NCBI RefSeq assembly: GCF_015220045.1
Contig: NZ_JADBGB010000001.1
Span: forward strand, 744,001-808,000
Direction of reading: 5' to 3'
Origin: Marivivens aquimaris
GTDB lineage: Bacteria; Pseudomonadota; Alphaproteobacteria; Rhodobacterales; Rhodobacteraceae
DNA length: 64,000 bases
A program made the translations under genes and the position numbers. Below are positions 14,678 to 22,652 of this stretch, one piece after another (within the stretch, counting starts at the first letter, position 1; each line of letters opens with the position of its first letter). Under the pieces are notes generated by a model. The model was not told the origin of the DNA, made no database searches, and was given only the letters and a program-made list of their open reading frames with translations.

Positions 14678-15331
14678 TTACGCCTTTGCCAGATCAATGG
14701 TGATCGGCTCCCATGCGCCGTCGTTGGTGGCGCGGCGATAGCAGCGGACGTAGCTCTTCGAGCCGACGACACGCATGGCATCCCGGATGGCTGTCATAGC
14801 TTTCTGCCAGCGCGGATCAGTGATTTCGAGCCGCAAGAGCGTGTAGATTTCCGAGCGGTTGATCTGGCCCTCTTTATCGACGTTGAAGGCGCGAGTGATA
14901 ATTGCGCGGATTTCGGTCCGGCTATCAGCCGACCACTCGGTCAGGCATTCGTCGATGAGCGATTTGGCGACCTGCAGCTCGGGGCCGAACTCGACGCGAT
15001 CGGCGATCTGGACGGTGACCTTGAAGAGGCCATCGTATGAGGACAGCGTTTTGTTGCCCTTCCTGCCGCCGACCGTCGCGTCGTATTCGTCAGAGAGGAT
15101 GCCTTCGAATGCGCTGATATCGTCGAAGGTGTGTGCTTTGAAACGGGCAATCTGCTCGGAAAGCAACTGAGCGAAGTACGCGATCTGACGCACGGTTTGA
15201 TCTTCGAGAATGTACTGGCCTTTGATGTTTTCGACCGGGACAAGGGCGCCCTTGGCGTCGGTCATGTATTCGCGGTCACCGATGATCTTCTGGCCACCAT
15301 TCTTAAACTGTTCGAGGTCGATCTTGGTCAT
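14678..15331 (-). CDS. DUF3164 family phage protein
   Basis: A 217-residue protein of the DUF3164 family, a common early gene of Mu-like phages between the transposition genes and gemA. Typical are the KGALVPVENIKGQYILEDQ block near residue 30 and VGGRKGNKTLSSYDGLFKV around residue 85, followed by the C-terminal block ending in SYVRCYRR. Function is unknown. Confidence 0.88.
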   Translation of the reverse strand: MTKIDLEQFKNGGQKIIGDREYMTDAKGALVPVENIKGQYILEDQTVRQIAYFAQLLSEQIARFKAHTFDDISAFEGILSDEYDATVGGRKGNKTLSSYDGLFKVTVQIADRVEFGPELQVAKSLIDECLTEWSADSRTEIRAIITRAFNVDKEGQINRSEIYTLLRLEITDPRWQKAMTAIRDAMRVVGSKSYVRCYRRATNDGAWEPITIDLAKA

Positions 15332-15335
15332 TGTC

Positions 15336-15446
15336 TTATCCTTTGCGGTGTCCGATCAGGTGCGCGACCAGATCGGGTTTTTGGGAGAGAGAGACGAGGA
15401 GTGCGCGGGCGAGGGCTGGCGCTGTCATGTCCTGCCCGTCACACAT
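15336..15446 (-). CDS. Possible tiny phage protein
   Basis: A 36-codon frame fills the gap between the DUF5131 gene and DUF3164. It could start at 15446 or at 15428, where GCAGGA lies just upstream. The product ends QKPDLVAHLIGHRKG. No family is recognised; the only support is that it fits the compact operon. Confidence 0.35.
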   Translation of the reverse strand: MCDGQDMTAPALARALLVSLSQKPDLVAHLIGHRKG

Positions 15447-15462
15447 GCGATCGAAGCGGGGT

Positions 15463-16230
15463 TTACTGGACTGCCTCGAGCGGGGCCGGATAGCCGTCAT
15501 GCACAACTCCATCCAGCGCCCGGCCCTTGGCCTTGATTTCGGTTTGGGTGCGGCCTTCCCACTGCTTGAAGAGGAAAGCGACGCCCGCGCTCTCGCAGTC
15601 ATCTCGCAACCCGCGGAACCAGTCGGGATCTACGGGCCGGAATCCGTTTCCGCTTTCACCGCCCGCGATCACCCATTCCAGTTTTCGGGCATAACGCCGG
15701 ATGCACACCGGTCCTTGTAGGGGTTCGCAAGAGAGGAACCGGACCCGCGCAGGGCACTGTATCAGGTGCGGGATGCGCCGGTCGGCTTCCTCCTGGTTCT
15801 CGACGGTGGTGCCCAGCCAAACGTTGCGGGGAATTCCCCCTGTGAACCAGCGCTCAGGCGCAAACTTCACGATGTTCTGCGGCCGCTTGGTCAGCAGAAG
15901 CCAGTCGAGGTTTGGCGTCTGGTCGATCAGCGTCCAGAGGTCTCGGCGCCATGCCTCTTCGATGCTGCGGTGATTGTCGAAGACATCTGCCAAGCTGGCG
16001 CAGAAGATGCGCGGGCGCTCAGGTGCGCCTTCAGCCTGCCGGTTCCACTTGACCGGATTTCCCCATGTCTTCGTGCGTCGGCGCTTGCCGTGCGGCCCCC
16101 ATTGAACGTGCCCGCTACGCTTGGCCCATGCCTCGGCATAGCAGTTGTCGCAGGCCGCGCTGACGGCGGTGCATCCCGTCCAGGGGTTGAAGGTGTGGGT
16201 CGTCCACTCGATGCCGCTGTTCTCAGCCAT
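15463..16230 (-). CDS. DUF5131 (phage Gp37/Gp68 family) radical-SAM-like protein
   Basis: A 255-residue member of the Gp37/Gp68 family. The N-terminus has FNPWTGCTAVSAACDNCY, a C-x6-C-x2-C cluster that resembles a radical-SAM iron-sulfur site with altered spacing. Further family blocks are WLLLTKRPQNI, LGTTVENQEEADRRIP, LSCEPLQGPV and VIAGGESG. The family is found in phages and bacterial defence or modification neighbourhoods and is related to spore photoproduct lyase-like folds; its substrate is not known to me. It sits among early genes and overlaps the HTH gene by 8 bases. Confidence 0.85.
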   Translation of the reverse strand: MAENSGIEWTTHTFNPWTGCTAVSAACDNCYAEAWAKRSGHVQWGPHGKRRRTKTWGNPVKWNRQAEGAPERPRIFCASLADVFDNHRSIEEAWRRDLWTLIDQTPNLDWLLLTKRPQNIVKFAPERWFTGGIPRNVWLGTTVENQEEADRRIPHLIQCPARVRFLSCEPLQGPVCIRRYARKLEWVIAGGESGNGFRPVDPDWFRGLRDDCESAGVAFLFKQWEGRTQTEIKAKGRALDGVVHDGYPAPLEAVQ

Positions 16231-16462
16231 GACGGTGTCTCCGGGTCAGCAGCTCGGCAGGCACATCGACGAAGGCACGATTGTCCCTTTTCACGATGCG
16301 GCCTTCGCCGAGTTTGCGCTGCTGACGCGCATGGCTGCGGTAGCGGTAAACCGTTTGCTTGCTGCACCCCAGTTCTTGGGCCACGGCATCTGCACCGAGG
16401 CCTGCGTTTGAAAGGGCAATCACGGAGTTTAAAAGGGGGCTTTTAAGGTTTTTAAAGCTCAT
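16223..16462 (-). CDS. Small HTH DNA-binding protein
   Basis: A 79-residue basic protein with a clear helix-turn-helix (AVAQELGCSKQTVYRYRSHA, residues about 27-46) and an Arg-rich end. It is coupled to the next HTH gene by an ATGA overlap. It may be an early transcription regulator of the phage. Confidence 0.7.
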   Translation of the reverse strand: MSFKNLKSPLLNSVIALSNAGLGADAVAQELGCSKQTVYRYRSHARQQRKLGEGRIVKRDNRAFVDVPAELLTRRHRHG

Positions 16463-16836
16463 TCGTTTTCCTCCTGCGGTTTAAAGCGCGGGCACTTGCG
16501 GCAGGATCGAAACATCATCACCCGCAGCATGTTATTGCCCTTGATCGGTCCCTTGGCGCGGTCACGCCAATCGATGCACTTGCGCGTCGAGATTTCGCCA
16601 AGTGCGGGGCACTGCACGACATCGCGCATCAAGCTGCCACGCACCCGAGCTTCGACGTTCGCGACGATGCCCTTATAGTTGTTGCCGAGAATGCCGGTGA
16701 CGACAGCGGGGCTGACACCGATGGCGGCTGCGGCCTTGGACTGGCTGGTGCGCTCACTCTCGGCGACGAGCACTTCGATCCAGTCCGGCAGTGCCCCGCC
16801 ATATGCGGCGAGTGCTTTCTCACGGGGCTTGCTCAT
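16459..16836 (-). CDS. HTH protein with C-terminal cysteine cluster
   Basis: A 125-residue protein with an HTH-like block, TSQSKAAAAIGVSPAVVTGI (residues about 30-49), and a C-terminal half with four cysteines (C-P-A-L, K-C-I, SC-x2-C) that may bind zinc. Such proteins occur in the early operon of Rhodobacterales Mu-like phages and are thought to regulate transcription. ATGA overlaps link it to both neighbours. Confidence 0.65.
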   Translation of the reverse strand: MSKPREKALAAYGGALPDWIEVLVAESERTSQSKAAAAIGVSPAVVTGILGNNYKGIVANVEARVRGSLMRDVVQCPALGEISTRKCIDWRDRAKGPIKGNNMLRVMMFRSCRKCPRFKPQEENE

Positions 16837-17405
16837 TCGGCATCCTCGTTGATGTTGTTTGGAACATCGCTGATGCGTTCGCCGGTGTTGCCGTCGTAGC
16901 AGACAGGCAATTTCTTCATGACGGGTGGGATCGGGCCGGTGTCGCGGATGAGGCGATACTCGGCTTCGCGTTTGCCGGGGATACGGGTCTGGATGACTTT
17001 GAGGTAGCCAAGTTCAAGCAGCTTCCGGCAGTAGTCCCGAACCTGTCGGTCTTGCAAAGTGATGCCAGCAGCCGAAGCCTGCACCTTGATATCGATCGGG
17101 TTGAAGTTCTTTTTTACCCGCATCACCCGCCACATGTTTTCAGCGGCAGTTACTTTGTTACGGCGGGTACGGGTCGCAGTGCGCGCAGGGCCGACATATT
17201 CATATACCGAACCGTTGCGGTAATCCTGATCTTCGGGTTCGATCAGAAACCCTGCGCCTTTCAAGGTGAAGATTGCGCGGCGACAGGTGCTCACCTGTCG
17301 TCCGACGTGCTCGGCCATCTGAACAGCGGTAAAGCTCTTCAATTCGGCTGCAGCCGCAAGCACCTGATGCTCGGTCGTGTTGAAAGATGCGCTTTCAAAA
17401 GCCAT
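16833..17405 (-). CDS. Winged-helix phage protein downstream of MuB
   Basis: A 190-residue protein. The first 60 residues look like a winged helix (FTAVQMAEHVGRQVSTCRRAIFTLKGAGFL), and a second similar domain may lie around residues 85-150 (TLQDRQVRDYCRKLLELGYL). It follows the MuB gene by 3 bases, so it is part of the replication operon. No enzyme motif. Role in transposition control or transcription is likely but unspecified. Confidence 0.65.
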   Translation of the reverse strand: MAFESASFNTTEHQVLAAAAELKSFTAVQMAEHVGRQVSTCRRAIFTLKGAGFLIEPEDQDYRNGSVYEYVGPARTATRTRRNKVTAAENMWRVMRVKKNFNPIDIKVQASAAGITLQDRQVRDYCRKLLELGYLKVIQTRIPGKREAEYRLIRDTGPIPPVMKKLPVCYDGNTGERISDVPNNINEDAE

Positions 17406-17408
17406 TCT

Positions 17409-18200
17409 TTAAGCTCCCTTCTTCAGGCGAGTGAAGGAGCGTCCGACCGGAGCTGCGCCGGTAAACAGTTCTTTGTCGCCCCAAGTGGCCGCATCGATCT
17501 GCTGGAGAGCGTGGCGTCGGGCGTACCGGTTGATGTTGGCCAAGTTCGTGGCGACACGTCGCGCAGACCCGTTCGCAGCGTCCAAAACCTTGTTCAAAAG
17601 ATCATCTTGGACCGTGACATTCGGCGCATACATGCTGGCCAGATGCGTCGCGTCTGTGAAGTCAACAGGCAGCGCCTGCACCCAGCTGAGGATGCGGCCA
17701 TCCATGCGCTCGAACTGCTTGATTTTCTGCGGCAGCATCTCCTCACCGACCAGAATGACCGGCACGTGAGTGCTCTCGTAGATGTCGCGAACGGCTTCGA
17801 TGTTCCGCTTGTTGATCAGGTAGTCCGCTTCATCAATGATCACCGGGCGCTGATCAACGATTAGTCGGTCGATCACCTGATCTTGCAGAGCGGAGATCGT
17901 ACCCTTCGGGTTCTTGATCTCCAACTCTTCGAGCAGGTTCATCATGAACTCTTTGGTGGTCCACGTCGAACGCAGCTGCAGATAGACGGCATCATATTCC
18001 AGCATTGCAAAGGTCGCGGCAAAGCTCTTGCCGAAGCCACTGGGGCCGGAAAAGACGCCGATCCCCGGCAACCCGCTTTCACGGGTCGCCAGAAGATCAA
18101 TCTGGGTCGAAAGTGCCGCGACATTGCGCAGCGGGGCCACTCCGGTGGTGCTGGAAGCTACCCCTGCGTTATCCATAGTATTGACTTTCTGAGTAATCAT
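17409..18200 (-). CDS. MuB-like AAA+ ATPase, target-DNA activator
   Basis: A 263-residue AAA+ ATPase with Walker A GPSGFGKS at residues 52-59 and Walker B VIIDEAD at 120-126, followed by a sensor-like VPVILVGEE block. It is the MuB equivalent: it binds DNA as ATP-dependent filaments, stimulates MuA and directs insertion away from the phage's own DNA. The first ATG at 18200 is used because GGAGAA lies 7 bases upstream; a second ATG eight codons later is possible. It follows the transposase gene by 83 bases that contain an imperfect hairpin (GCCG..CGGC). Confidence 0.92.
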   Translation of the reverse strand: MITQKVNTMDNAGVASSTTGVAPLRNVAALSTQIDLLATRESGLPGIGVFSGPSGFGKSFAATFAMLEYDAVYLQLRSTWTTKEFMMNLLEELEIKNPKGTISALQDQVIDRLIVDQRPVIIDEADYLINKRNIEAVRDIYESTHVPVILVGEEMLPQKIKQFERMDGRILSWVQALPVDFTDATHLASMYAPNVTVQDDLLNKVLDAANGSARRVATNLANINRYARRHALQQIDAATWGDKELFTGAAPVGRSFTRLKKGA

Positions 18201-18283
18201 CTTACTTCTCCATCCAAGTCACCCGAAGAATTCCAATCACGGGCTTTGATTAGGCCGTCCTTGCTGCACACAAGGGCGGCTTT

Positions 18284-20437
18284 TCATTTGGCGAGGTAGG
18301 CCTCGCCAAAATTCTTCACCATCAGCTGCATCGACCTGTAATCGCTCGTGTCTTGGTACGAGTGCAGCCAGCGTTTCTGCTCACTGGTGATGTCGTCGCC
18401 AGCTTCCAGCTTGCGTTCGAGTTCGAGCGCGCGGCGGTAAAGCTCACGATTGTCGACTTCTTCGATCCGGCGCGATTTCGGCTTGGTCGCCCGGTGGCTG
18501 GCGAGATCGGCGACAATTTCATCGCGTTTCTTATCGATCTCGGGCGTCGATTGTTCGGCGGCGACGGTGCGAAACTTCTTGGCGGTGTTCGGCACCATCT
18601 TGACGACTTTGGCTTCAAGCTTCGCAGCCGGTTCAGGCGGCAGGCTAGTGGACAGCCCCTTCGCGAGTTCGGCGTTGGTCAGCGTCTTGTGCGCCTTCAA
18701 CGCGGCCTTCTCGGCGTTCAGCCAATCTTTGCGGGCGCGGGCATGAATGCGCGCCTCGTCTGCATCGAAGAACCCGACCTTCTCGCGGCACTCGGCATGT
18801 CCCAAGTATTCGCCGTTCAGGGCGTAAATGTGCAGCCCGTCGAAGAAGTCGTTGTAGTCGAAACGCGCAGCGATTTTCTTGCCGAGATGTTCGTGAAGGA
18901 AGGGTGCCCAGAAGGTATTGCCTTGGAACTTCACGGTGCCTGTCCGGCGATTGACGGTCAGGCCCTCGACACCCATCAGCCAGAGCCGCTCTTGCTCTTT
19001 GGTGGCTTTACGGATCGGGGCGGTCGCATAGCTTTCATCGAAGACGTCAGCGAATGATCTGCCCATCGCGACCTCGGAGCGACGGCCGGTGCGGGTGTTG
19101 TGCGCCTGAATTTCGTCAGCCAGTACGGCAAGGAACTCTTCAAGCGGCACGGCGCGGCTGCCGTAGTCCTCGGGCTTCGCGGTCGGGCTGTTGCCGGTAT
19201 ATGCGCCGTGGAACGCGGGATGCTTCGCAATGCGGCCGCACATATCGCGGAAAGCGCGTTCGATCGGCTTAGCCTGTCCGTGGTATGGTGTGGCCCAGTG
19301 CAGCACGACGTCGAGGGCGGTCAACAGACCGGGAATGTCGTCTTCCTTGACCTTGAAACGGAAACGGGTCGGAGCGCCGCCGGTCAGCGCTTTGTTGGCG
19401 AATTCGCGGCCGTTATCGAGCAGCACGTGATAGGGGATGCCATATTCGCGGAAGAGGTCACCGAAGGCCAATTGGACCGCATGACCGTTCGAGGTGGTGT
19501 CGATCCGCCAAGCGAGAACGCGGGCTGAATAGATGTCTTGGATCGCCACCATGTGCGGACGCTGGATGGTGTCAGGTTCGCCATTGGCGCCCGGAAAGCG
19601 GACGAAGACGTCAAATGTATGAAAGTCGGCGTTGACCGCTTCCAGAGCGTGCATCGCAGTCTTGTCACGTTCCTGCGGCGGGAACATCGCTTTCGCCGCA
19701 TCGACACCTTTACGGGCCAGAACTTGTGTGACCTTGCTGACGGTCCGGTCGAGCCAGCGACGGGTCGCCGACTTCGACGCGACGGGAATGCCGTTCGCTT
19801 CGCAATGGCGCACGATGCGGTCATAGCAGGCGGCGAAGTCCGGCTCCCCAAGGCGCAAGTAGTCGGCCTTGATCATCTCGCCGAATGTCGGATCGATCTC
19901 TGCAGCACGGCTCGGACGCTTTGCCAGCTTGTGGCGGTCTGCGAGGTAAGGAAGGCGATCTGACGGTGCGATGCCCGCAATCATGTCAAACCAGTTCCAA
20001 ATTGACCGTACACCACAGTGAAGCTGTTTCGAGGCATTCCGGACGGCTTGGTCTTTGGTTAGACCGCCGCGTTCGAGGGCTTCGACCAGTTGGATTGCCT
20101 TCAACCGCGAGGTAGCTTTCGCCTTCGCTTTATCGGCAAGCTTGTCGTAGTAGGTCCACGCTTCGGCAGCGCTCATTTGCTCTGCTTCGGCTTTTTCGGT
20201 TTGGTCCGAAGTCGCGACCAAAAGCAGGTGCTGCTGGGCGCGTTGCGGCAGGAGGGACCAGTGATACTCGAACCCACCACCGCGTCCCGACCGGCGACGC
20301 GCAAGGCCCGGCTGTGCCACCCAGTTCTGACGATCGATCATCTTAGTCAGACCGCGCTTGGTGGTCGGAATATCAGGGAGGCCCGAGGCAGCAAGGTCTG
20401 CAGCCGACCACCATTCTTTTTGTGGTGTGACTGACAT
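18284..20437 (-). CDS. MuA-type DDE transposase
   Basis: A 717-residue transposase. N-terminal Mu-type DNA-binding domain (WWSAADLAASGLPDIPTT, residues 9-26 and on) is followed by the helical end-binding region and the RNase H core. The catalytic triad is visible: Asp271 in VNADFHTF, Asp341 in LLDNGREFANK and Glu393 in KPIERAF, nearly the same positions as Mu Asp269, Asp336 and Glu392. The C-terminal Mu-transposase beta-barrel carries the RRTGTVKFQGN-type segment. The start ATG shares a base with the ParB-like gene's stop. It looks complete and active. Confidence 0.96.
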   Translation of the reverse strand: MSVTPQKEWWSAADLAASGLPDIPTTKRGLTKMIDRQNWVAQPGLARRRSGRGGGFEYHWSLLPQRAQQHLLLVATSDQTEKAEAEQMSAAEAWTYYDKLADKAKAKATSRLKAIQLVEALERGGLTKDQAVRNASKQLHCGVRSIWNWFDMIAGIAPSDRLPYLADRHKLAKRPSRAAEIDPTFGEMIKADYLRLGEPDFAACYDRIVRHCEANGIPVASKSATRRWLDRTVSKVTQVLARKGVDAAKAMFPPQERDKTAMHALEAVNADFHTFDVFVRFPGANGEPDTIQRPHMVAIQDIYSARVLAWRIDTTSNGHAVQLAFGDLFREYGIPYHVLLDNGREFANKALTGGAPTRFRFKVKEDDIPGLLTALDVVLHWATPYHGQAKPIERAFRDMCGRIAKHPAFHGAYTGNSPTAKPEDYGSRAVPLEEFLAVLADEIQAHNTRTGRRSEVAMGRSFADVFDESYATAPIRKATKEQERLWLMGVEGLTVNRRTGTVKFQGNTFWAPFLHEHLGKKIAARFDYNDFFDGLHIYALNGEYLGHAECREKVGFFDADEARIHARARKDWLNAEKAALKAHKTLTNAELAKGLSTSLPPEPAAKLEAKVVKMVPNTAKKFRTVAAEQSTPEIDKKRDEIVADLASHRATKPKSRRIEEVDNRELYRRALELERKLEAGDDITSEQKRWLHSYQDTSDYRSMQLMVKNFGEAYLAK

Positions 20438-21282
20438 CAGCTCGCGTCCTCGATGTCGGCGATCAGCGACTTCAAGACGTCCAGTTCGAGTTCAACAAAG
20501 CGACGGCGCGCAGCCTTGTTTGCGCGAACGAAGCTCTGCTGAAGAGCGAGTGCGCTTTGCTCGGTCGGATCGAGGGGAGCGACTTTCAAACCACCTGCCG
20601 ACACCTTGAACTCGGCGAGTGCGGCGCTGGCCTTCTTGGCTTGTCCTGCGCCCAGCTTGTTGACCACAAAAGAGCGAACCTTCTCGTCGCCGATGCCGAC
20701 GATAGTTTGAAGGTCTTTCAGTGTGACGGCTTGAGGTGCTTTGCGGAGTTCGGTGACGTGTTCGCTCGACAGAGCGGCCCCTGTCGCAACGATTTTGCGG
20801 ACTTGGCGCGGCGTTATCCGCAGCTTTTCTGCGACGGTGTCAGCAAAAGAACCGAGTTCCGTTGCGCGATGGTGACGCGCCAGGGCTCCTGCTACACCAC
20901 GCTTGGTTTCTGGGTGCAGGCGCTCATAAATTGTCTTTCTCTCGGCCAGAAAAACACAGGTATCAAGCGCAGACATCGAAGCTGAAGCGAGGTTGGTATC
21001 GATCTCCATCAAGCGCGCTTCGTCGTCAGAGCACTCGTAAACATCTGCTCGTAGTTGCGTCCAGCCGTCTTCAAGGGTCGCTGCCTCAATGCGGTGGCCG
21101 CCATCAATCAGGTAGAACTTGCCGCCCTTCTTGCGCAGCTGGATCGCTTGCAGCTGCTGGCCCGTTTCGCGGTACGACTCTCGGATCGCTTCGACACCGG
21201 CGGGCGAGGTCTGGCGCAGTCGGTCAGCAACGATGATCTGGTCGAGTGCGACGAGCTGTTGCCCGATAAACTTGATGGTCAT
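20437..21282 (-). CDS. ParB/Srx-like nuclease-fold protein in the transposition operon
   Basis: A 281-residue protein with an N-terminal ParB/sulfiredoxin-like domain: VADRLRQTSPAGVEAI, then LIDGGHRIEAATLEDGW, whose GxHR motif is the nucleotide-binding signature of ParB folds, followed by a KorB/HTH-like helical part (SFADTVAEKLRITPRQVRKIV). It lies directly upstream of MuA and is translationally coupled to it. Mu has no such gene, but other Rhodobacterales transposable phages do. It may bind sites on phage DNA to aid transposition or regulate early transcription. ATG at 21282 from family length; the longer frame is spurious. Confidence 0.85.
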   Translation of the reverse strand: MTIKFIGQQLVALDQIIVADRLRQTSPAGVEAIRESYRETGQQLQAIQLRKKGGKFYLIDGGHRIEAATLEDGWTQLRADVYECSDDEARLMEIDTNLASASMSALDTCVFLAERKTIYERLHPETKRGVAGALARHHRATELGSFADTVAEKLRITPRQVRKIVATGAALSSEHVTELRKAPQAVTLKDLQTIVGIGDEKVRSFVVNKLGAGQAKKASAALAEFKVSAGGLKVAPLDPTEQSALALQQSFVRANKAARRRFVELELDVLKSLIADIEDAS

Positions 21283-21506
21283 GACGATGGTCCCTTTGTC
21301 ATCTGGTATTGCCAAACGACTTGATTGAATTGGTGTTCGCGAGTGCAGTGGATGACTGCGCCATTCGCGCGGAGTTCGGAGACGATGGCGCTGACCGCCA
21401 TCACGTTGCATCTGCGGACAATCTCGCGGGTCGAGTGCCGCTTGCCGTCAGCGAGGAGTTTCAACACCCGCTGAAGTCGTGGAGATTTCAGCGAGGCGGC
21501 TTTCAT
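21279..21506 (-). CDS. Small winged-helix protein
   Basis: A 75-residue protein with SPRLQRVLKLLADGKRHSTR then REIVRRCNVMAVSAIVSELR, the pattern of a compact winged helix. It overlaps the ParB-like gene by 4 bases. Likely an early regulator; no named family. Confidence 0.65.
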   Translation of the reverse strand: MKAASLKSPRLQRVLKLLADGKRHSTREIVRRCNVMAVSAIVSELRANGAVIHCTREHQFNQVVWQYQMTKGPSS

Positions 21507-21508
21507 GA

Positions 21509-21772
21509 TCAGCGCCCGTATGCGTAGTCGGCCATTCCTGCCGATTTCACGCGGCACTTGTCGCACATGCGATTATGGCTGCCTTCAGACTGGAACCGCT
21601 CATTGCAGCAAAGGCAGGCACGCTCGGACGTCATCAGCACCGGTCGTTTGATGTCGATGCGGCGCTGCGCTTCATGAGCAGCCATCGCGGGCGAAACTTG
21701 TTCACCCTTCGAATTGAAGACAGCGGAAAGATTTGTGGAGACTTTGCGCACGAATAGGTCGGCAGAACTCAT
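21509..21772 (-). CDS. Small zinc-finger-like early protein
   Basis: An 87-residue protein with two CxxC knuckles, CLCC near residue 53 and CDKC near residue 70, likely one zinc site. The ATG at 21772 overlaps the preceding small gene by 4 bases. It belongs to the leftmost early operon between the early promoter and the transposase. Function unknown. Confidence 0.65.
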   Translation of the reverse strand: MSSADLFVRKVSTNLSAVFNSKGEQVSPAMAAHEAQRRIDIKRPVLMTSERACLCCNERFQSEGSHNRMCDKCRVKSAGMADYAYGR

Positions 21773-22014
21773 GACAGCACCAGAATAACGAAGAGGGTGA
21801 CGAAGATGCTGGCGCAAGCGGCAACATCGGAGAGCAAGCGGCGAATGCGGCCGCTGGAATAAGTCGCGCTCTGCAGCCACGAGGTTGGGAGGTCCTCGGG
21901 GGAGGAGGCCGCAGAGCGCGCTTTGGTCACGACACGAAGGGACAAACGTGTCGGACCAACACCGGTACGGTCACTCACCCGCCCGGATTGCTGAAAGGGG
22001 ACGAGATGCGCCAT
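21769..22014 (-). CDS. Small early protein with C-terminal membrane segment
   Basis: An 81-residue protein whose last 20 residues are strongly hydrophobic (ASIFVTLFVILVLS at the very end), giving a tail-anchor layout. The rest is basic and Ser/Arg-rich. Coupled by 4-base overlaps to both neighbours. Role unknown. Confidence 0.5.
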   Translation of the reverse strand: MAHLVPFQQSGRVSDRTGVGPTRLSLRVVTKARSAASSPEDLPTSWLQSATYSSGRIRRLLSDVAACASIFVTLFVILVLS

Positions 22015-22196
22015 CAAGCGGCACTCTCTCGGGCGATGTCGATCTCGCGAAGCACACATTCGGTGGCGCTGGCGATGCGACGAAGGATCAGTCCGCAATC
22101 GGGGGAGGCGGACTTCAGCACGATGCTCAAAGCAAGCTCTGCGCGCTGTTTTTCGGTGAGGCTTTCAACGGCCTTTTGAAGATCGGTTGAAGACAT
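22014..22196 (-). CDS. Small early helical protein
   Basis: A 60-residue protein starting MSSTDLQKAVESLTEKQRAE, predicted to be all helical, with a single pair of cysteines. Short overlaps tie it to the operon. No family recognised. Confidence 0.5.
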   Translation of the reverse strand: MSSTDLQKAVESLTEKQRAELALSIVLKSASPDCGLILRRIASATECVLREIDIARESAA

Positions 22197-22198
22197 CG

Positions 22199-22441
22199 TT
22201 AAGCCGCCTTCCGCGAGGTTTTCGGACGTTCGATCCCTTCGGGCCACGCCAGGTCTTCGGGCCAGATTTTGGAGAACCCAATTACCGCGCGATCGATGCT
22301 CCGCACGTTGCACCCCTTTCCGGAACGTAAGTTCGCCAGAAAACGAGTGTGACAGCCGAGGTTTGTAGACAGGCCCGAATCGGAAAACTTGGACCCCTCC
22401 TTCAAGGTGTCTGCCAAACGCAGGACAGTATCGATGTTCAT
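22199..22441 (-). CDS. First early gene: small Ner-position DNA-binding-like protein
   Basis: An 80-residue protein, the first gene behind the early promoter and divergent from the repressor, which is the place of ner in Mu. The pattern of an N-terminal helix pair, SGLSTNLGCHTRFLANLRSGKGC and the closing WPEDLAWPEGIERP recurs in small putative regulators of Rhodobacterales prophages. Ner-like proteins shut down early transcription and block repressor synthesis. The role is inferred from position. Confidence 0.65.
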   Translation of the reverse strand: MNIDTVLRLADTLKEGSKFSDSGLSTNLGCHTRFLANLRSGKGCNVRSIDRAVIGFSKIWPEDLAWPEGIERPKTSRKAA

Positions 22442-22467
22442 CGCTCCGCACCTAAACTTGTAAAAAT

Positions 22468-22522
22468 ACCAACTTCACATTTTGTATAATTCCAGAATTC
22501 CCGCTCTTCAAGTGAAAGTTGG
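22468..22522. promoter_or_regulatory. Operator half-sites flanking the early promoter
   Basis: ACCAACTTCAC (22468-22478) and GTGAAAGTTGG (22512-22522) form an inverted repeat with one extra base in the second arm. One half lies just downstream of the -10 box, the other just upstream of the -35 box, so a repressor bound to both would loop or cover the promoter. Likely target of the divergently encoded repressor. Confidence 0.55.
22483..22511 (-). promoter_or_regulatory. Early promoter (PE): TTGAAG - 17 bp - TATACA
   Basis: On the minus strand TTGAAG (22511-22506) and TATACA (22488-22483) are separated by 17 bases, close to the sigma-70 consensus. The expected start point lies about 35 bases before the ATG of the first early gene. 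Confidence 0.75.
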
Positions 22523-22592
22523 AAAAAATACAACAAGCAAAAATTGTGGAATGTCCCAGTGGGGTGACGCGGGTATTGCGGACTGCAACTCG

Positions 22593-22609
22593 TGTCAGAA
22601 AAAGTGACA
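22593..22609. promoter_or_regulatory. Inverted repeat TGTCA-N7-TGACA upstream of repressor gene
   Basis: A 5-base dyad with a 7-base A-rich spacer lies 44 bases before the repressor ATG, within the region that must hold the repressor promoter. It may be a second operator for autoregulation or a Ner-type site. Confidence 0.4.
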
Positions 22610-22652
22610 TAGTGAGCTAGCGCGCCCGCCTGTGTTGTGATGAAGGTTATCC

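Noticed and set aside
20437..21282. ParB-like gene as a sign of a plasmid or plasmid-prophage
   Set aside because: No ParA, origin or parS cluster; it is coupled to MuA in a transposable phage operon.
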